Assembly (NCBI GenBank): GCA_934149305.1
Contig: CAKPEF010000012.1
Location: forward strand, 1-50,443
Reading direction: 5' to 3'
Origin: an uncultured Clostridia bacterium
GTDB lineage: Bacteria; Bacillota; Clostridia; TANB77; UBA1234
DNA length: 50,443 nt
This document shows, piece by piece, positions 29,501 to 37,305 of the stretch. Numbering within the stretch: the stretch's first letter is position 1; each line of letters starts with the position of its first letter. The translations under genes and the position numbers were made by a program. The notes beneath the pieces were generated by a model. That model was not told where the DNA came from. It saw nothing but the letters and a program-made list of their open reading frames with translations, and did not search any database.

Positions 29501-32500
29501 ATTGGTGCGATGCTAGATGTTAAAATGTATGAAAAAATTAGCGATAGAGATGGCAGACGCTGGATGATAGAAAGCAGCGAACCTAAAAATCTAATAGTAA
29601 AAGAAAGGAACAATTTAGTAAAACTAATATATGGCGAAGTAAAATCAAGAGTATTAGTAAAGCATATAAATATTAGAACACAAGAAACAATAGTAGATAA
29701 TATAACAACAACAGTAAAATTAGGCGGAATATACATTCCTAATATTAGACAAACAGTTTTAGATAAAAATAAATATCAGTGGAAATATGTTGGAGATGAA
29801 AACATTTCAATCGTGACAAAAGAAAATGAACAAGAAAACATCATAATCTTAAACTACGAAGAAGACAGAGCAAAAGTAATTTTAAAATATCAAGACACAG
29901 ATGGCAAAGAACTAAGAAACGATGCCATTAAAGATGTACAAATAGGTAAAGAGATTAAAATAGAACCAACAAAGAAGTTCACAGATATGGCAGGTTTAAT
30001 GTGGAAATATAAATCAGTAAAAATAGAAAATAAAATTGTACAAGCAGCAGATAATATAATAATAGCAACATACGAGCCAGTAATGGCAAATGTCACAATT
30101 AAATATGTCGATGCTGAGAAGAATAGCATAACATCAAATAAGGTAATAAGTGTTCAAGTTGGTAAGAAATTTGAAACGAAGTTATTAGATAGAGTAAATG
30201 ATAATGGTAACAGAGTGTGGGTATATAGCGATGTTACAGAAAAAGAAACAGTAGTAAAAGAAGAGGGCAACGAAATTTTAATGACATTTACAAAGCTAAT
30301 GCAAAACATACCAATTTGGCTTGTAGATGAAGAAGGAAATTTAATAGCAGAGCCAATCATGCATTCAATGCAAGTTGGAGATATATTCAAAATACCATAC
30401 GAAAAAGCTTATAACGATAAAGAAGAAAAAGCTTGGATACTAAGAAAAGTAGACAAAGAAGAAATGATAACCAAAGAAAAAGAAGAAGAAAACATAGTAA
30501 AAGTATGGTATGCAAAAGAAATGGTTGAAGTTCAACTAAAATACTTAAACGATGCAAAAGAAATAATAAAAAATAACTCAACCGAAAGAGCACAAATAGG
30601 AAGCATATATAAACCACAGCCATATAAAGAAATAATAGATGGAAAAACAGGACTAGGCTGGAAGCTTCCAGAAAACTTTAAGCTAGAATATAAAGTAAAA
30701 AGAAATCCAGAAGAAAATATTCTAGACATAAATTACGAAAAATTAAAAGTAAATGTAAAAGTAAATTATAAAGATGCAAAAGATGTAGAAGTAAAAGAAT
30801 CAACGATATATAGTGAACAAGTTGGAACAACATTTACACCAAAAGTTGAACAAGAAATCTACGATCCAAAACAAAGAGAATGGTTATATGGCTTGGTAGA
30901 AGAAAATAAACTATTCGCCGGAGCAAGAAATAAAGTAGAATCAATAGTAGTAAATAGAAACGAAGAGAAAAACTTTATAAACTTGAGCTATAGACCATCT
31001 ATGATAAAAGTAATAATAAGATACCAAGATCCACTTGGCGGAATAATAAGAGAAGACAAAGAGGTAATGGCTCAAATTGGAAGCATATACGAAGCAGAAG
31101 CGATAAATGTAATAGAAGACAAGAGAAAAGTAAAGTGGGTATATAATCCAAACAGTAAGACGAGCATAAAAGTTACGAAAGATGAAAAGAAAAATATCAT
31201 AGTATTGGCATACGAAGAAGAAAAAGCACTTGTAACATATAAATATCGTGATGAAGATGGCAATAGACTACGCTCGCCAAAGAGAAAACTAGTACAAATA
31301 GGAAGCACATATACACCAGAAGTAGAAAGTGTAATAGAAGATATACAAGGAAGAGTATGGGAGTATAAGGCTAAAAATGTAGATAAACTAGAAATAAAAG
31401 AAGATGAATCGGAGAACTTAGTAGAAATAGTTTATATGCCGTTAAAAGTTGATACAATCTTAAGATTTGTAAACGTCCATGGCAAGCAAATTAAAAAAGA
31501 TCAAATAGTAAAAGCACAATTAGGAAGTGAATACACGCCGAATATAGATGAAAAAATGACAGATGAAAATTCAAAACTATATAAATTCGTAAAGTGTAAT
31601 CCTGAAATGCTAAAAATAGTAGAAATGCCAATTGGAGCATTAGAATCACCAAATCTATTTGAACTAACATATGAACCAGTATTTACGAATGTAACAATAT
31701 CATATAAAACAATAGACGGAGAAAAAATAAAAGATGATGAAGTAACACAAGTACAAGTTGGAACATTGTACGATGTAAATGCAGGTCAATACATCAAAGA
31801 TGCAGAAGGAATAGAGTGGGAGCTTGTAACAAAAGATATAGATACAATAAGAGCAAAAGAAGATGAAAGAGAAAATACAGTTTCACTTGTATATGAAGTT
31901 GCAAAAGCAGAAGTAACAATAAGATATAAAGACATGGATGGCAACACAATATTCAAATCAGATATAATGCAAATCGAAGTTGGTAGCGAATATATACCAA
32001 AACCAAAAGAAGAAATTGTAGATGACAACAATAAGAAATGGGTATTCTCAATGGTAAACCCAGTAAAGCTTACGGTTGGAAGCATAAACAACATAATAAC
32101 AGTAACATATCAAGAAAAGAAATCATATGTCACAATACTATATCAAAATGAAAGCGGTAAAAAGCTAAAAGAAGATTACAAAGTAAAAGCGCAAATAGGT
32201 CAAAGATTTGAAGCAAGAAATATAGCCAAAGTAATATACAACGAAAATGTAATATGGCGTTTTAACTATAGCAAACCTAGCGCAATAGTTGTTTCAGAAA
32301 ATCCTGCAGAAAATGTTATGATACAAGTGTACACCGAAGAAGAAAGAGAATCAGAGAAAAAACAAGAGCAAACAGGTACATATTACAATCCAGAAGTTGA
32401 AAAATTCATAGACAAAAATCTAGTAGCAGAGGCTGAAAAAGAAGAGGAAGAAGAAAAGAAACAAGAAGAGTTAAGAAGAGAAGAATTGGCAAAACAAAAA

Positions 32501-33340
32501 GATGTACCATTCGATGCAGATAAACTACGCGTGCTAGAAAGAAGCTTCTCATTAAAACCAAACGAAAAAGCTACAATAAACAAATTAAATGCATATAACG
32601 ATGAAATAAACTCAAAAGTAAATAATGTATTATCACAAATAGGTGGAGCAATCGACTATAATGCATTCGAAAAAGAAATAAATAATATCTTTGAAGAAGA
32701 AAGAAACACAATAAAAGATGGACTTAATGTCTTAATACAAGACGATAAGAGCGGAAAGATATTATTAAAAGTATTTGAAGCAATCACATCTTCTGATAAC
32801 CTAGAAAAAGACTTGTACATTTTACAACAAAGAAAAGTTATAATGCTAGCAGACTACTTTATAAACAAACAAACATCGGAGATGGAACAAGCGGTATATA
32901 TATGCGACAGAGGAATAATAGAAAAAGAAATAGAAGTAGTTGAAGGCAGAATGGCAGAACTAGGCGAAAAGAAAAACAGAAAAGAAGAAGAACTATATAG
33001 AAAATGTTGCGAAGCAAAATTAAAACTAATCTATGAAAAAGCAATATTAAATATATATAGCAAATCAAGAAGCAAAATAAAAGATGAATACTTCACAAAC
33101 AGCGAGAGCAAAAACGAGGTTCCGGCAGAAGTTGTTATAGCCGTAGCAAACACACTTCCAAAGAGAGCATATAAGCTAATATCAAAAATATTCGACTTAA
33201 CATTTGAGCAAGAAAACGAATTAGACGCAATATTAAAACTAATGAACACACAACAGCTAGGGACACTTGCAACAATGGTAGAAAAAATACAAAATGGAAG
33301 AACAAGAAAACAAGCATTAAGAAAAATACAAGGAAAATAA
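26522..33340 (+). CDS. 2,272-residue MucBP-like repeat protein without export signal
   Basis: The ATG at 26522 follows GAGGTG. The protein has a unique N-terminal region (1 to about 522) and then about 19 repeats of about 74 residues (523 to about 1939). The repeat pattern is VxIxYxDxxG, then QVGxxY about 17 residues later, a tryptophan near the middle, and a closing ENxIxLxYE. This resembles the MucBP fold known from mucus-binding adhesins. A charged coiled coil (about 1940-2000, rich in EEEEKKQEE) and a helical C-terminal domain (about 2000-2272) follow. Unlike classical MucBP proteins it has no signal peptide, membrane helix or LPXTG motif, so it looks cytoplasmic or released by another route. 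Neighbours are a YtxC-like sporulation gene and glycogen synthesis genes; spoIVA lies 5.7 kb downstream. A structural role in the mother cell or spore coat is speculation. Confidence 0.75.
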   Translation: MNTLVKVLTEKLKMLGYNDKVIASVIAKIDISLIENKLVEVDDYSKYIDVYEYSEPCTEIIRAFLNINNRLLETEVIEGDIETMSSENAYRMRFVAANYSLDKRCAVIAISNDFRIKIFIYAPNQKVQIMYSGKKYEEVYKEERNAVTQDYKEAFERNKRMSERRVEEILSMLVADYIIDEMIIYSLNPRLKMYDDPEKYAQNITTYSIRFINNKTNRIEIFEKEPEIRHLGGGVVAGICNNDPYIRLEEMPTQTDFLLNTISYYWIKDNGKKQEEIAIYTAGKSFEYNTYVELRKNTMAVNMMVDDVSKSLKRAQRLDEDYSGFINGIIKSLNMELVDPPLGVVKECLEDEAESITPIAYRYRFTVNPTEYEEKLYVSIEDNIGRDYKYKISEAIVEDLTRIGTKLEYTDENGELVKRQSVADFNVNAPTAIIRKETFIDEKRIPDLLGYLYDDLDDYGTEKLPIPSIYVDIYIPKEPSTKVCMYNGTSLDFTLEAIKDQNFFYNNSSDSNSYIAVGEAALPGSTYVTVRYLNSKGEILKENRIGNLFPNSTFTPEILPIINDAKGREWRAELTRIEPLIVNENPDLNIINLKYIERFTRVTFSFINREGKKIADDKQEIIQVGEIYDFETKKSFMSRENEEWKLKFSRPAKFVAKDNEEKNKVILVYDIERTDILVKYLNKTTNEELLESQKIIVPSNKKYSVDVPKFIMDSTGLGWQYIEGTETNILAKPDIVNEVILYYTENKAQVVVSFKNEQNIKLVDDRVELVQVGKKYAYSFDEDLTDFECKEWRRKSEAQNIEITVDKDKNRNQIVGVYEPVLANVTIQFLNTDNRPIKSDEIEKAQVGSIFNSESLEQIIDNFGRAWKCFDKGDKIVVKAKEAENRVILRYEPFMVKITIRYFDAEMNELLEPKYEKLQVGTTYKDKPIVKFTSKDGKQWKIDYDKIETITVKKHEEENVYSIYYEKETADVELTFFDAYGNELQDKKIIQWQIGAMLDVKMYEKISDRDGRRWMIESSEPKNLIVKERNNLVKLIYGEVKSRVLVKHINIRTQETIVDNITTTVKLGGIYIPNIRQTVLDKNKYQWKYVGDENISIVTKENEQENIIILNYEEDRAKVILKYQDTDGKELRNDAIKDVQIGKEIKIEPTKKFTDMAGLMWKYKSVKIENKIVQAADNIIIATYEPVMANVTIKYVDAEKNSITSNKVISVQVGKKFETKLLDRVNDNGNRVWVYSDVTEKETVVKEEGNEILMTFTKLMQNIPIWLVDEEGNLIAEPIMHSMQVGDIFKIPYEKAYNDKEEKAWILRKVDKEEMITKEKEEENIVKVWYAKEMVEVQLKYLNDAKEIIKNNSTERAQIGSIYKPQPYKEIIDGKTGLGWKLPENFKLEYKVKRNPEENILDINYEKLKVNVKVNYKDAKDVEVKESTIYSEQVGTTFTPKVEQEIYDPKQREWLYGLVEENKLFAGARNKVESIVVNRNEEKNFINLSYRPSMIKVIIRYQDPLGGIIREDKEVMAQIGSIYEAEAINVIEDKRKVKWVYNPNSKTSIKVTKDEKKNIIVLAYEEEKALVTYKYRDEDGNRLRSPKRKLVQIGSTYTPEVESVIEDIQGRVWEYKAKNVDKLEIKEDESENLVEIVYMPLKVDTILRFVNVHGKQIKKDQIVKAQLGSEYTPNIDEKMTDENSKLYKFVKCNPEMLKIVEMPIGALESPNLFELTYEPVFTNVTISYKTIDGEKIKDDEVTQVQVGTLYDVNAGQYIKDAEGIEWELVTKDIDTIRAKEDERENTVSLVYEVAKAEVTIRYKDMDGNTIFKSDIMQIEVGSEYIPKPKEEIVDDNNKKWVFSMVNPVKLTVGSINNIITVTYQEKKSYVTILYQNESGKKLKEDYKVKAQIGQRFEARNIAKVIYNENVIWRFNYSKPSAIVVSENPAENVMIQVYTEEERESEKKQEQTGTYYNPEVEKFIDKNLVAEAEKEEEEEKKQEELRREELAKQKDVPFDADKLRVLERSFSLKPNEKATINKLNAYNDEINSKVNNVLSQIGGAIDYNAFEKEINNIFEEERNTIKDGLNVLIQDDKSGKILLKVFEAITSSDNLEKDLYILQQRKVIMLADYFINKQTSEMEQAVYICDRGIIEKEIEVVEGRMAELGEKKNRKEEELYRKCCEAKLKLIYEKAILNIYSKSRSKIKDEYFTNSESKNEVPAEVVIAVANTLPKRAYKLISKIFDLTFEQENELDAILKLMNTQQLGTLATMVEKIQNGRTRKQALRKIQGK
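28090..32340 (+). repeat. About 19 MucBP-like coding repeats
   Basis: Repeats of about 220-225 bp run head to tail. At the protein level the QVG or QIG motif and the central W are almost invariant; DNA identity between copies is low, so the array is old. One copy (near 30780-30990) and one near 31450-31680 carry short insertions. Confidence 0.8.
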
Positions 33341-33344
33341 AATT

Positions 33345-33380
33345 AAAATTGGGTGAATGTCCACCCAATTTTTTTTTTGA
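33345..33380 (+). terminator. Terminator after the MucBP-like gene
   Basis: An 11-bp stem AAAATTGGGTG / CACCCAATTTT with a six-base loop is followed by a run of about ten Ts. Confidence 0.9.
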
Positions 33381-33398
33381 AAAAATTTATAAATACTA

Positions 33399-33427
33399 TT
33401 GAAAAAGATTTTTATTTAAGGTATCAT
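33399..33427 (+). promoter_or_regulatory. Promoter of the DUF4912-branching enzyme operon
   Basis: TTGAAA (33399-33404), 17-base spacer, TATCAT (33422-33427). Confidence 0.65.
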
Positions 33428-33488
33428 ATTTTAGTAGAATTATATCATAAGCAAAATATTTAACAAAAGAAAAAGGAGGTTGTACATA

Positions 33489-34028
33489 TTGTATAGGCCA
33501 AAGTCGGAATACTATGATTTACCAACTAAATATGATGAAACAGTGGTAAGATTACTTGTACAATCACCAACTCGAATGTACGTGTATTGGGAGGTAGCCG
33601 AAGATTCTATTAAAAAATTTTACAACAATCACATAAATTATAATAATTGTACACCAGTTTTGAAAATAACAAATCTTACAATGAATTATTCATATGAGAT
33701 ACCAGTAGATCCATATGCTACAAATTATTATATAGAAGTTAAAGACGCAAACTGCAATTATAAAGTAGAGCTTGGCAGAAGACAAAATGATAGATTCATA
33801 AGTGTGTTCGAGTCGAATCAAGTAACAATACCGAGAAGCGCACCTGTATATAATAAAGAAGCAGAAGAGATTATATACAAAAACTATTTGAGATTAAATC
33901 AAACAGAAAGATTTACAATATACTATAAACCAAGACAAAACAGCTTAAACACAAAACAACATTACGATGGTTTAGCATTCAGTACAGAAGATACCGTAAG
34001 TTCAGCAGGTAGATACATGCAAAAATAA
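33489..34028 (+). CDS. DUF4912 domain protein
   Basis: A 179-residue soluble protein. Near its N terminus it shows the DUF4912 pattern: YDETVVRLLVQSP followed by MYVYWEV, a beta-sandwich family often placed beside alpha-glucan enzymes. I chose the TTG at 33489, nine bases after GGAGG. The earlier in-frame TTG at 33480 touches the ribosome site and is too close. It is the first gene of a unit with the GH57 branching enzyme 13 bases downstream. The molecular role of the family is not established; a carbohydrate-binding or scaffolding part in glycogen synthesis is an inference from the neighbours. Confidence 0.8.
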   Translation: MYRPKSEYYDLPTKYDETVVRLLVQSPTRMYVYWEVAEDSIKKFYNNHINYNNCTPVLKITNLTMNYSYEIPVDPYATNYYIEVKDANCNYKVELGRRQNDRFISVFESNQVTIPRSAPVYNKEAEEIIYKNYLRLNQTERFTIYYKPRQNSLNTKQHYDGLAFSTEDTVSSAGRYMQK

Positions 34029-34041
34029 GAGGAGGATAATA

Positions 34042-35625
34042 ATGGCTCCAAAAGGATATTTAAATATTGTCTTACATGCGCATTTACCGTATGTAAGACA
34101 TCCAGAGAGTGAGGAATATATAGAAGAGAGATGGCTGTTTGAAGCCATATCTGAAACTTATATTCCTCTTTTGATATATTTTCAAAAATTAGTAGATGAA
34201 AATGTAAAATTTAGAGTGACGATGAATATTACAGCACCACTAATTACAATGTTAGATGATGATATATTAAGACATCGTTATTTAAAATATTTGCTAGAGA
34301 GAATTCGTTTAGCAGGCAAAGAAATAAAAAGAACAAAAGACAATAAAGAATTAAACGATTTAGCAAAAATGTATTTTTATAACTTCAAAGAATTTTATAA
34401 ATTATATAAAAGAAAATTAAACTGCGATATAGTAAGCGCATTCAAGCGATTACAAGACATAGGTGTATTAGAAATAATATGTTGTCCAGCAACACATGGT
34501 TTTTTACCATTATTAAATGTAGAACCATGCGCAGTAAAAGCACAAATAGCAGTTGGCGTAGAAGTATATAAAAAGCGTTTTGGCAGAGCACCAAAGGGAA
34601 TGTGGCTTTCAGAATGTGCATACATACCAGAGCTAGAACCAGTGCTTAGAGAATATGGAATCAAATATGTAATATTAGAAACACACGGCGTAACATTTGC
34701 AGAGCCAAAACCATTATACGGAACATTAGCACCAATCATGTCACCAAATGGACTTGTTGCATTCGGAAGAGACTTAGACAGTTCAAAGCAAGTATGGAGT
34801 TCAATATGTGGTTATCCAGGAGACTATAACTATAGAGAATTCTATAAAGACATAGGATATGAACTAGATTGGGATTATATAAAACCATATGTATCAAAAA
34901 GTGGACATAGAGTTGATACAGGAATAAAATATCACAGAATAACAGGTAAAGATTGCGAAAAACAATACTATAACGATAGCAAAGCAAAAGCAGTTGCAGA
35001 AATGCAAGCAGATCACTTCATGCATTCAAGAATAGACCAAATAGGTGAGGCATCAAAATACATGAAAGTTCCGCCAATAGTAACATGCCCCTATGATGCA
35101 GAATTGTATGGCCATTGGTGGTATGAGGGTCCATATTGGTTATATGTATTATTCAAAAAAATATATCATAACCAAGATACATTTGAGTTAATAACGCCAA
35201 GCGAATACTTAGAAAAATATCCAAATGTACAAGAATGCGCACCAGCAATATCAACATGGGGAGCACATGGATATAATGAGGTATGGCTAAACCCTGGAAA
35301 CGACTACATATATAGACATTTGCATAGAGCAGCAGAAAGAATGCACTACTTAGCATGTACATACCAAAATCCATATCCATTGCAAAAAAGAGCATTAGAC
35401 CAATGCGCAAGAGAATTATTACTAGCACAAAGTAGCGATTGGCCATTCATAATAACAATGAACACAATGGTAGAATATGCGCACAAAAGAGTAAAAGACC
35501 ATATCGGAAGATTTAATGCACTAGCAGACATGATAGACAAAAACGAAATAAACGAAGAATACTTGAATGACATACATTTTAAAGACTTAATATTTCCAGA
35601 TGTAGATTATAGAATATATAAATAA
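34042..35625 (+). CDS. 1,4-alpha-glucan branching enzyme, GH57 family
   Basis: Cuts alpha-1,4 chains and re-attaches them as alpha-1,6 branches in storage glucan. The 527-residue protein starts at ATG 34042 after GAGGAGG. It has the GH57 N-terminal motif LHAHLPYVRHPE, the nucleophile motif MWLSECAY (candidate Glu191) and the acid motif CPYDAELYGHWW (candidate Asp352), followed by a helical C-terminal domain. Length and motifs match the GH57 branching enzymes of Thermus and Thermococcus rather than the GH13 GlgB enzyme. It is translated from the same message as the DUF4912 gene and lies 275 bases before the GT4 gene. Confidence 0.92.
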   Translation: MAPKGYLNIVLHAHLPYVRHPESEEYIEERWLFEAISETYIPLLIYFQKLVDENVKFRVTMNITAPLITMLDDDILRHRYLKYLLERIRLAGKEIKRTKDNKELNDLAKMYFYNFKEFYKLYKRKLNCDIVSAFKRLQDIGVLEIICCPATHGFLPLLNVEPCAVKAQIAVGVEVYKKRFGRAPKGMWLSECAYIPELEPVLREYGIKYVILETHGVTFAEPKPLYGTLAPIMSPNGLVAFGRDLDSSKQVWSSICGYPGDYNYREFYKDIGYELDWDYIKPYVSKSGHRVDTGIKYHRITGKDCEKQYYNDSKAKAVAEMQADHFMHSRIDQIGEASKYMKVPPIVTCPYDAELYGHWWYEGPYWLYVLFKKIYHNQDTFELITPSEYLEKYPNVQECAPAISTWGAHGYNEVWLNPGNDYIYRHLHRAAERMHYLACTYQNPYPLQKRALDQCARELLLAQSSDWPFIITMNTMVEYAHKRVKDHIGRFNALADMIDKNEINEEYLNDIHFKDLIFPDVDYRIYK

Positions 35626-35629
35626 AACA

Positions 35630-35661
35630 AAAACCACACTTCAAAAATGTAGTGTGGTTTT
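35630..35661 (+). terminator. Terminator after the branching enzyme gene
   Basis: An AAACCACACT / AGTGTGGTTT stem (35631-35640 with 35651-35660). The T tail is short, so termination may be partial. Confidence 0.65.
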
Positions 35662-35689
35662 ATGTGGAGAAGCTTAAGTACACTCTATG
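35662..35689 (+). repeat. Dispersed palindromic repeat, decayed single arm
   Basis: TGTGGAGAAGCTTAAGTACACT with a following CTATGAAAAT resembles the left arm of the family with several changes. It lies 63-64 bp before a better copy, and the 30 bases after each copy are also alike. Confidence 0.5.
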
Positions 35690-35724
35690 AAAATAAATTT
35701 CTATGCTAATTTGATGTAGAGGTG

Positions 35725-35749
35725 TAGCGGAACTTAAGCGTGCTCCATA
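35725..35749 (+). repeat. Dispersed palindromic repeat, single arm
   Basis: TAGCGGAACTTAAGCGTGCT followed by CCATA: a left arm with one change in the stem, in the spacer upstream of the GT4 gene. Confidence 0.65.
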
Positions 35750-35828
35750 AAAATAAAATTTATACTAATTTAACGCAAGTGTGTGTTCAATAACCATAAC
35801 AAAAAAATAAAAAAATTGTGGAAAAATG

Positions 35829-35857
35829 TTTACAATTTTTTTTCACTAATATACAAT
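35829..35857 (+). promoter_or_regulatory. Promoter of the GT4 glycosyltransferase gene
   Basis: TTTACA (35829-35834), 17-base spacer, TACAAT (35852-35857). The GT4 gene thus has its own promoter. Confidence 0.7.
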
Positions 35858-35900
35858 GATAATACGAGTAACAAACGAAAAATGAAAGGGGAATTGTATA

Positions 35901-37241
35901 ATGAGAATAATGATGCTTTCGTGGGAATACCCACCAAGAATAGTTGGAGGTATTGCGAGAGTCGTTCATGATCTTTCACATGCTTTTGCTGCGCAAGGGC
36001 ATGAAGTGCACGTTATAACATACCAAGAGGGAGAAACGAAAGAGTTTGAAAAAGACGGACCAGTATTTGTACATAGAGTTACTAATTATCCAATCAATGC
36101 AAACAACTTAATAGATTGGGTAATGCAACTTAATTTTTGCATGATAGAAAGAGCTGCAGATGTAATAAAAGAATACGGAAAATTCGATGTATTACATGCG
36201 CACGATTGGTTAGTAGCATATGCTGCTAGAACATTAAAAAGAACATATAAACTACCACTAGTTGCAACAATTCACGCAACAGAAAGCGGAAGAAACAAAG
36301 GAATACATAACAAAGCACAAGGCTATGTAAATGATGTAGAATGGATGCTAACATATGAAGCATCAAATGTAATATGTAATAGCATGTACATGAAAAACGA
36401 AATAAGAGATTTATTTGGAAAGCCATATGAAAACATACATGTAGTTCCAAACGGAATCAATATAAACAAATTTGATGGAGTAGAAAGAGATTGGGAGTTT
36501 AGAAGAAACTATGCAGCAGACAACGAAAAAATAATATTCTTCGCAGGTAGAATTGTAAACGAAAAAGGAATCCAAGTACTATTAAATGCAGCACCAAAAA
36601 TAATCTCAAATTATCAAGATGTTAAATTTGTAATAGCAGGTCGTGGACCATGCATGGATGAACTAAAAGGCTTGTCAGAATATCTTGGAATATCAAACAA
36701 AGTATACTTCACAGGATACTTAAACGATGCACAAATAACAAAAATGTATAAAGCAATAGATATAGCAACATTCCCAAGTTTATACGAGCCATTCGGAATA
36801 GTAGCACTAGAAGGAATGCTATCAGGTGCAACAACAATAGTATCAGATGCCGGTGGATTAAACGAAATAATCTCTCACGGAATCGATGGATTAAAGTCAT
36901 ATGCAGGGAACCCAAATTCACTTGCAGATTCTATATTAGAAGCATTATATAACGAAGATTTATGCAGACAAATGTCAAAGAACGCAAGAGAAAAAGTAAT
37001 AAGAGAATTCAACTGGGAAACAATAAGCAAAAGCACAATGAATGTATATAAAGAAAGCATAAAGCTAGCAAAAGCACAAGCAAAAGAAAAAGTAAAATTA
37101 GAAAAGCTAGCAGAAGCAGAAAGCCACGGAACAGCAACAATAGTAGATGGAGTAGACACAACAATCACAACATATACAACAGACAAAGAAATAAACATAT
37201 TACACAATGTGGCAAAACAAAAATTAGCGAAACAAATGTAA
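35901..37241 (+). CDS. GT4 glycosyltransferase, glycogen synthase-like
   Basis: A 446-residue GT-B fold retaining glycosyltransferase. The N-terminal half has the acceptor-side motif MLSWEYPPRIVGGIARVV and the histidine motif DVLHAHDWL. The C-terminal half has the nucleotide-sugar motifs FFAGRIVNEKG, VIAGRGP and the EPFGIVALE pair of glutamates, followed by a lysine- and alanine-rich tail (about 375-446). The start ATG follows AAAGGGGA. Enzymes of this group beside GH57 branching enzymes elongate alpha-1,4-glucan from nucleotide-glucose; the donor cannot be read from the sequence. It has its own promoter but is functionally grouped with the preceding two genes. Alternatively it could make a different cell-surface glycan. 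Confidence 0.85.
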   Translation: MRIMMLSWEYPPRIVGGIARVVHDLSHAFAAQGHEVHVITYQEGETKEFEKDGPVFVHRVTNYPINANNLIDWVMQLNFCMIERAADVIKEYGKFDVLHAHDWLVAYAARTLKRTYKLPLVATIHATESGRNKGIHNKAQGYVNDVEWMLTYEASNVICNSMYMKNEIRDLFGKPYENIHVVPNGININKFDGVERDWEFRRNYAADNEKIIFFAGRIVNEKGIQVLLNAAPKIISNYQDVKFVIAGRGPCMDELKGLSEYLGISNKVYFTGYLNDAQITKMYKAIDIATFPSLYEPFGIVALEGMLSGATTIVSDAGGLNEIISHGIDGLKSYAGNPNSLADSILEALYNEDLCRQMSKNAREKVIREFNWETISKSTMNVYKESIKLAKAQAKEKVKLEKLAEAESHGTATIVDGVDTTITTYTTDKEINILHNVAKQKLAKQM

Positions 37242-37255
37242 AACATAATATAAAA

Positions 37256-37300
37256 AATAAGCCTCAAATATTAGAAAAATCTAATACTTGAGGCTTTATT
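37256..37300. terminator. Bidirectional terminator between the GT4 and AAA ATPase genes
   Basis: A long stem of about 18 bp (AATAAGCCTCAAATATTAGA against its near-complement at 37280-37298) with T-rich tails on both strands lies between two converging genes. Confidence 0.85.
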
Positions 37301-37305
37301 ATATA

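Noticed and set aside
35783..35971. Plus-strand open frame overlapping the start of the GT4 gene
   Set aside because: It spans the GT4 promoter and ribosome site, has no site of its own and reads as unstructured sequence.
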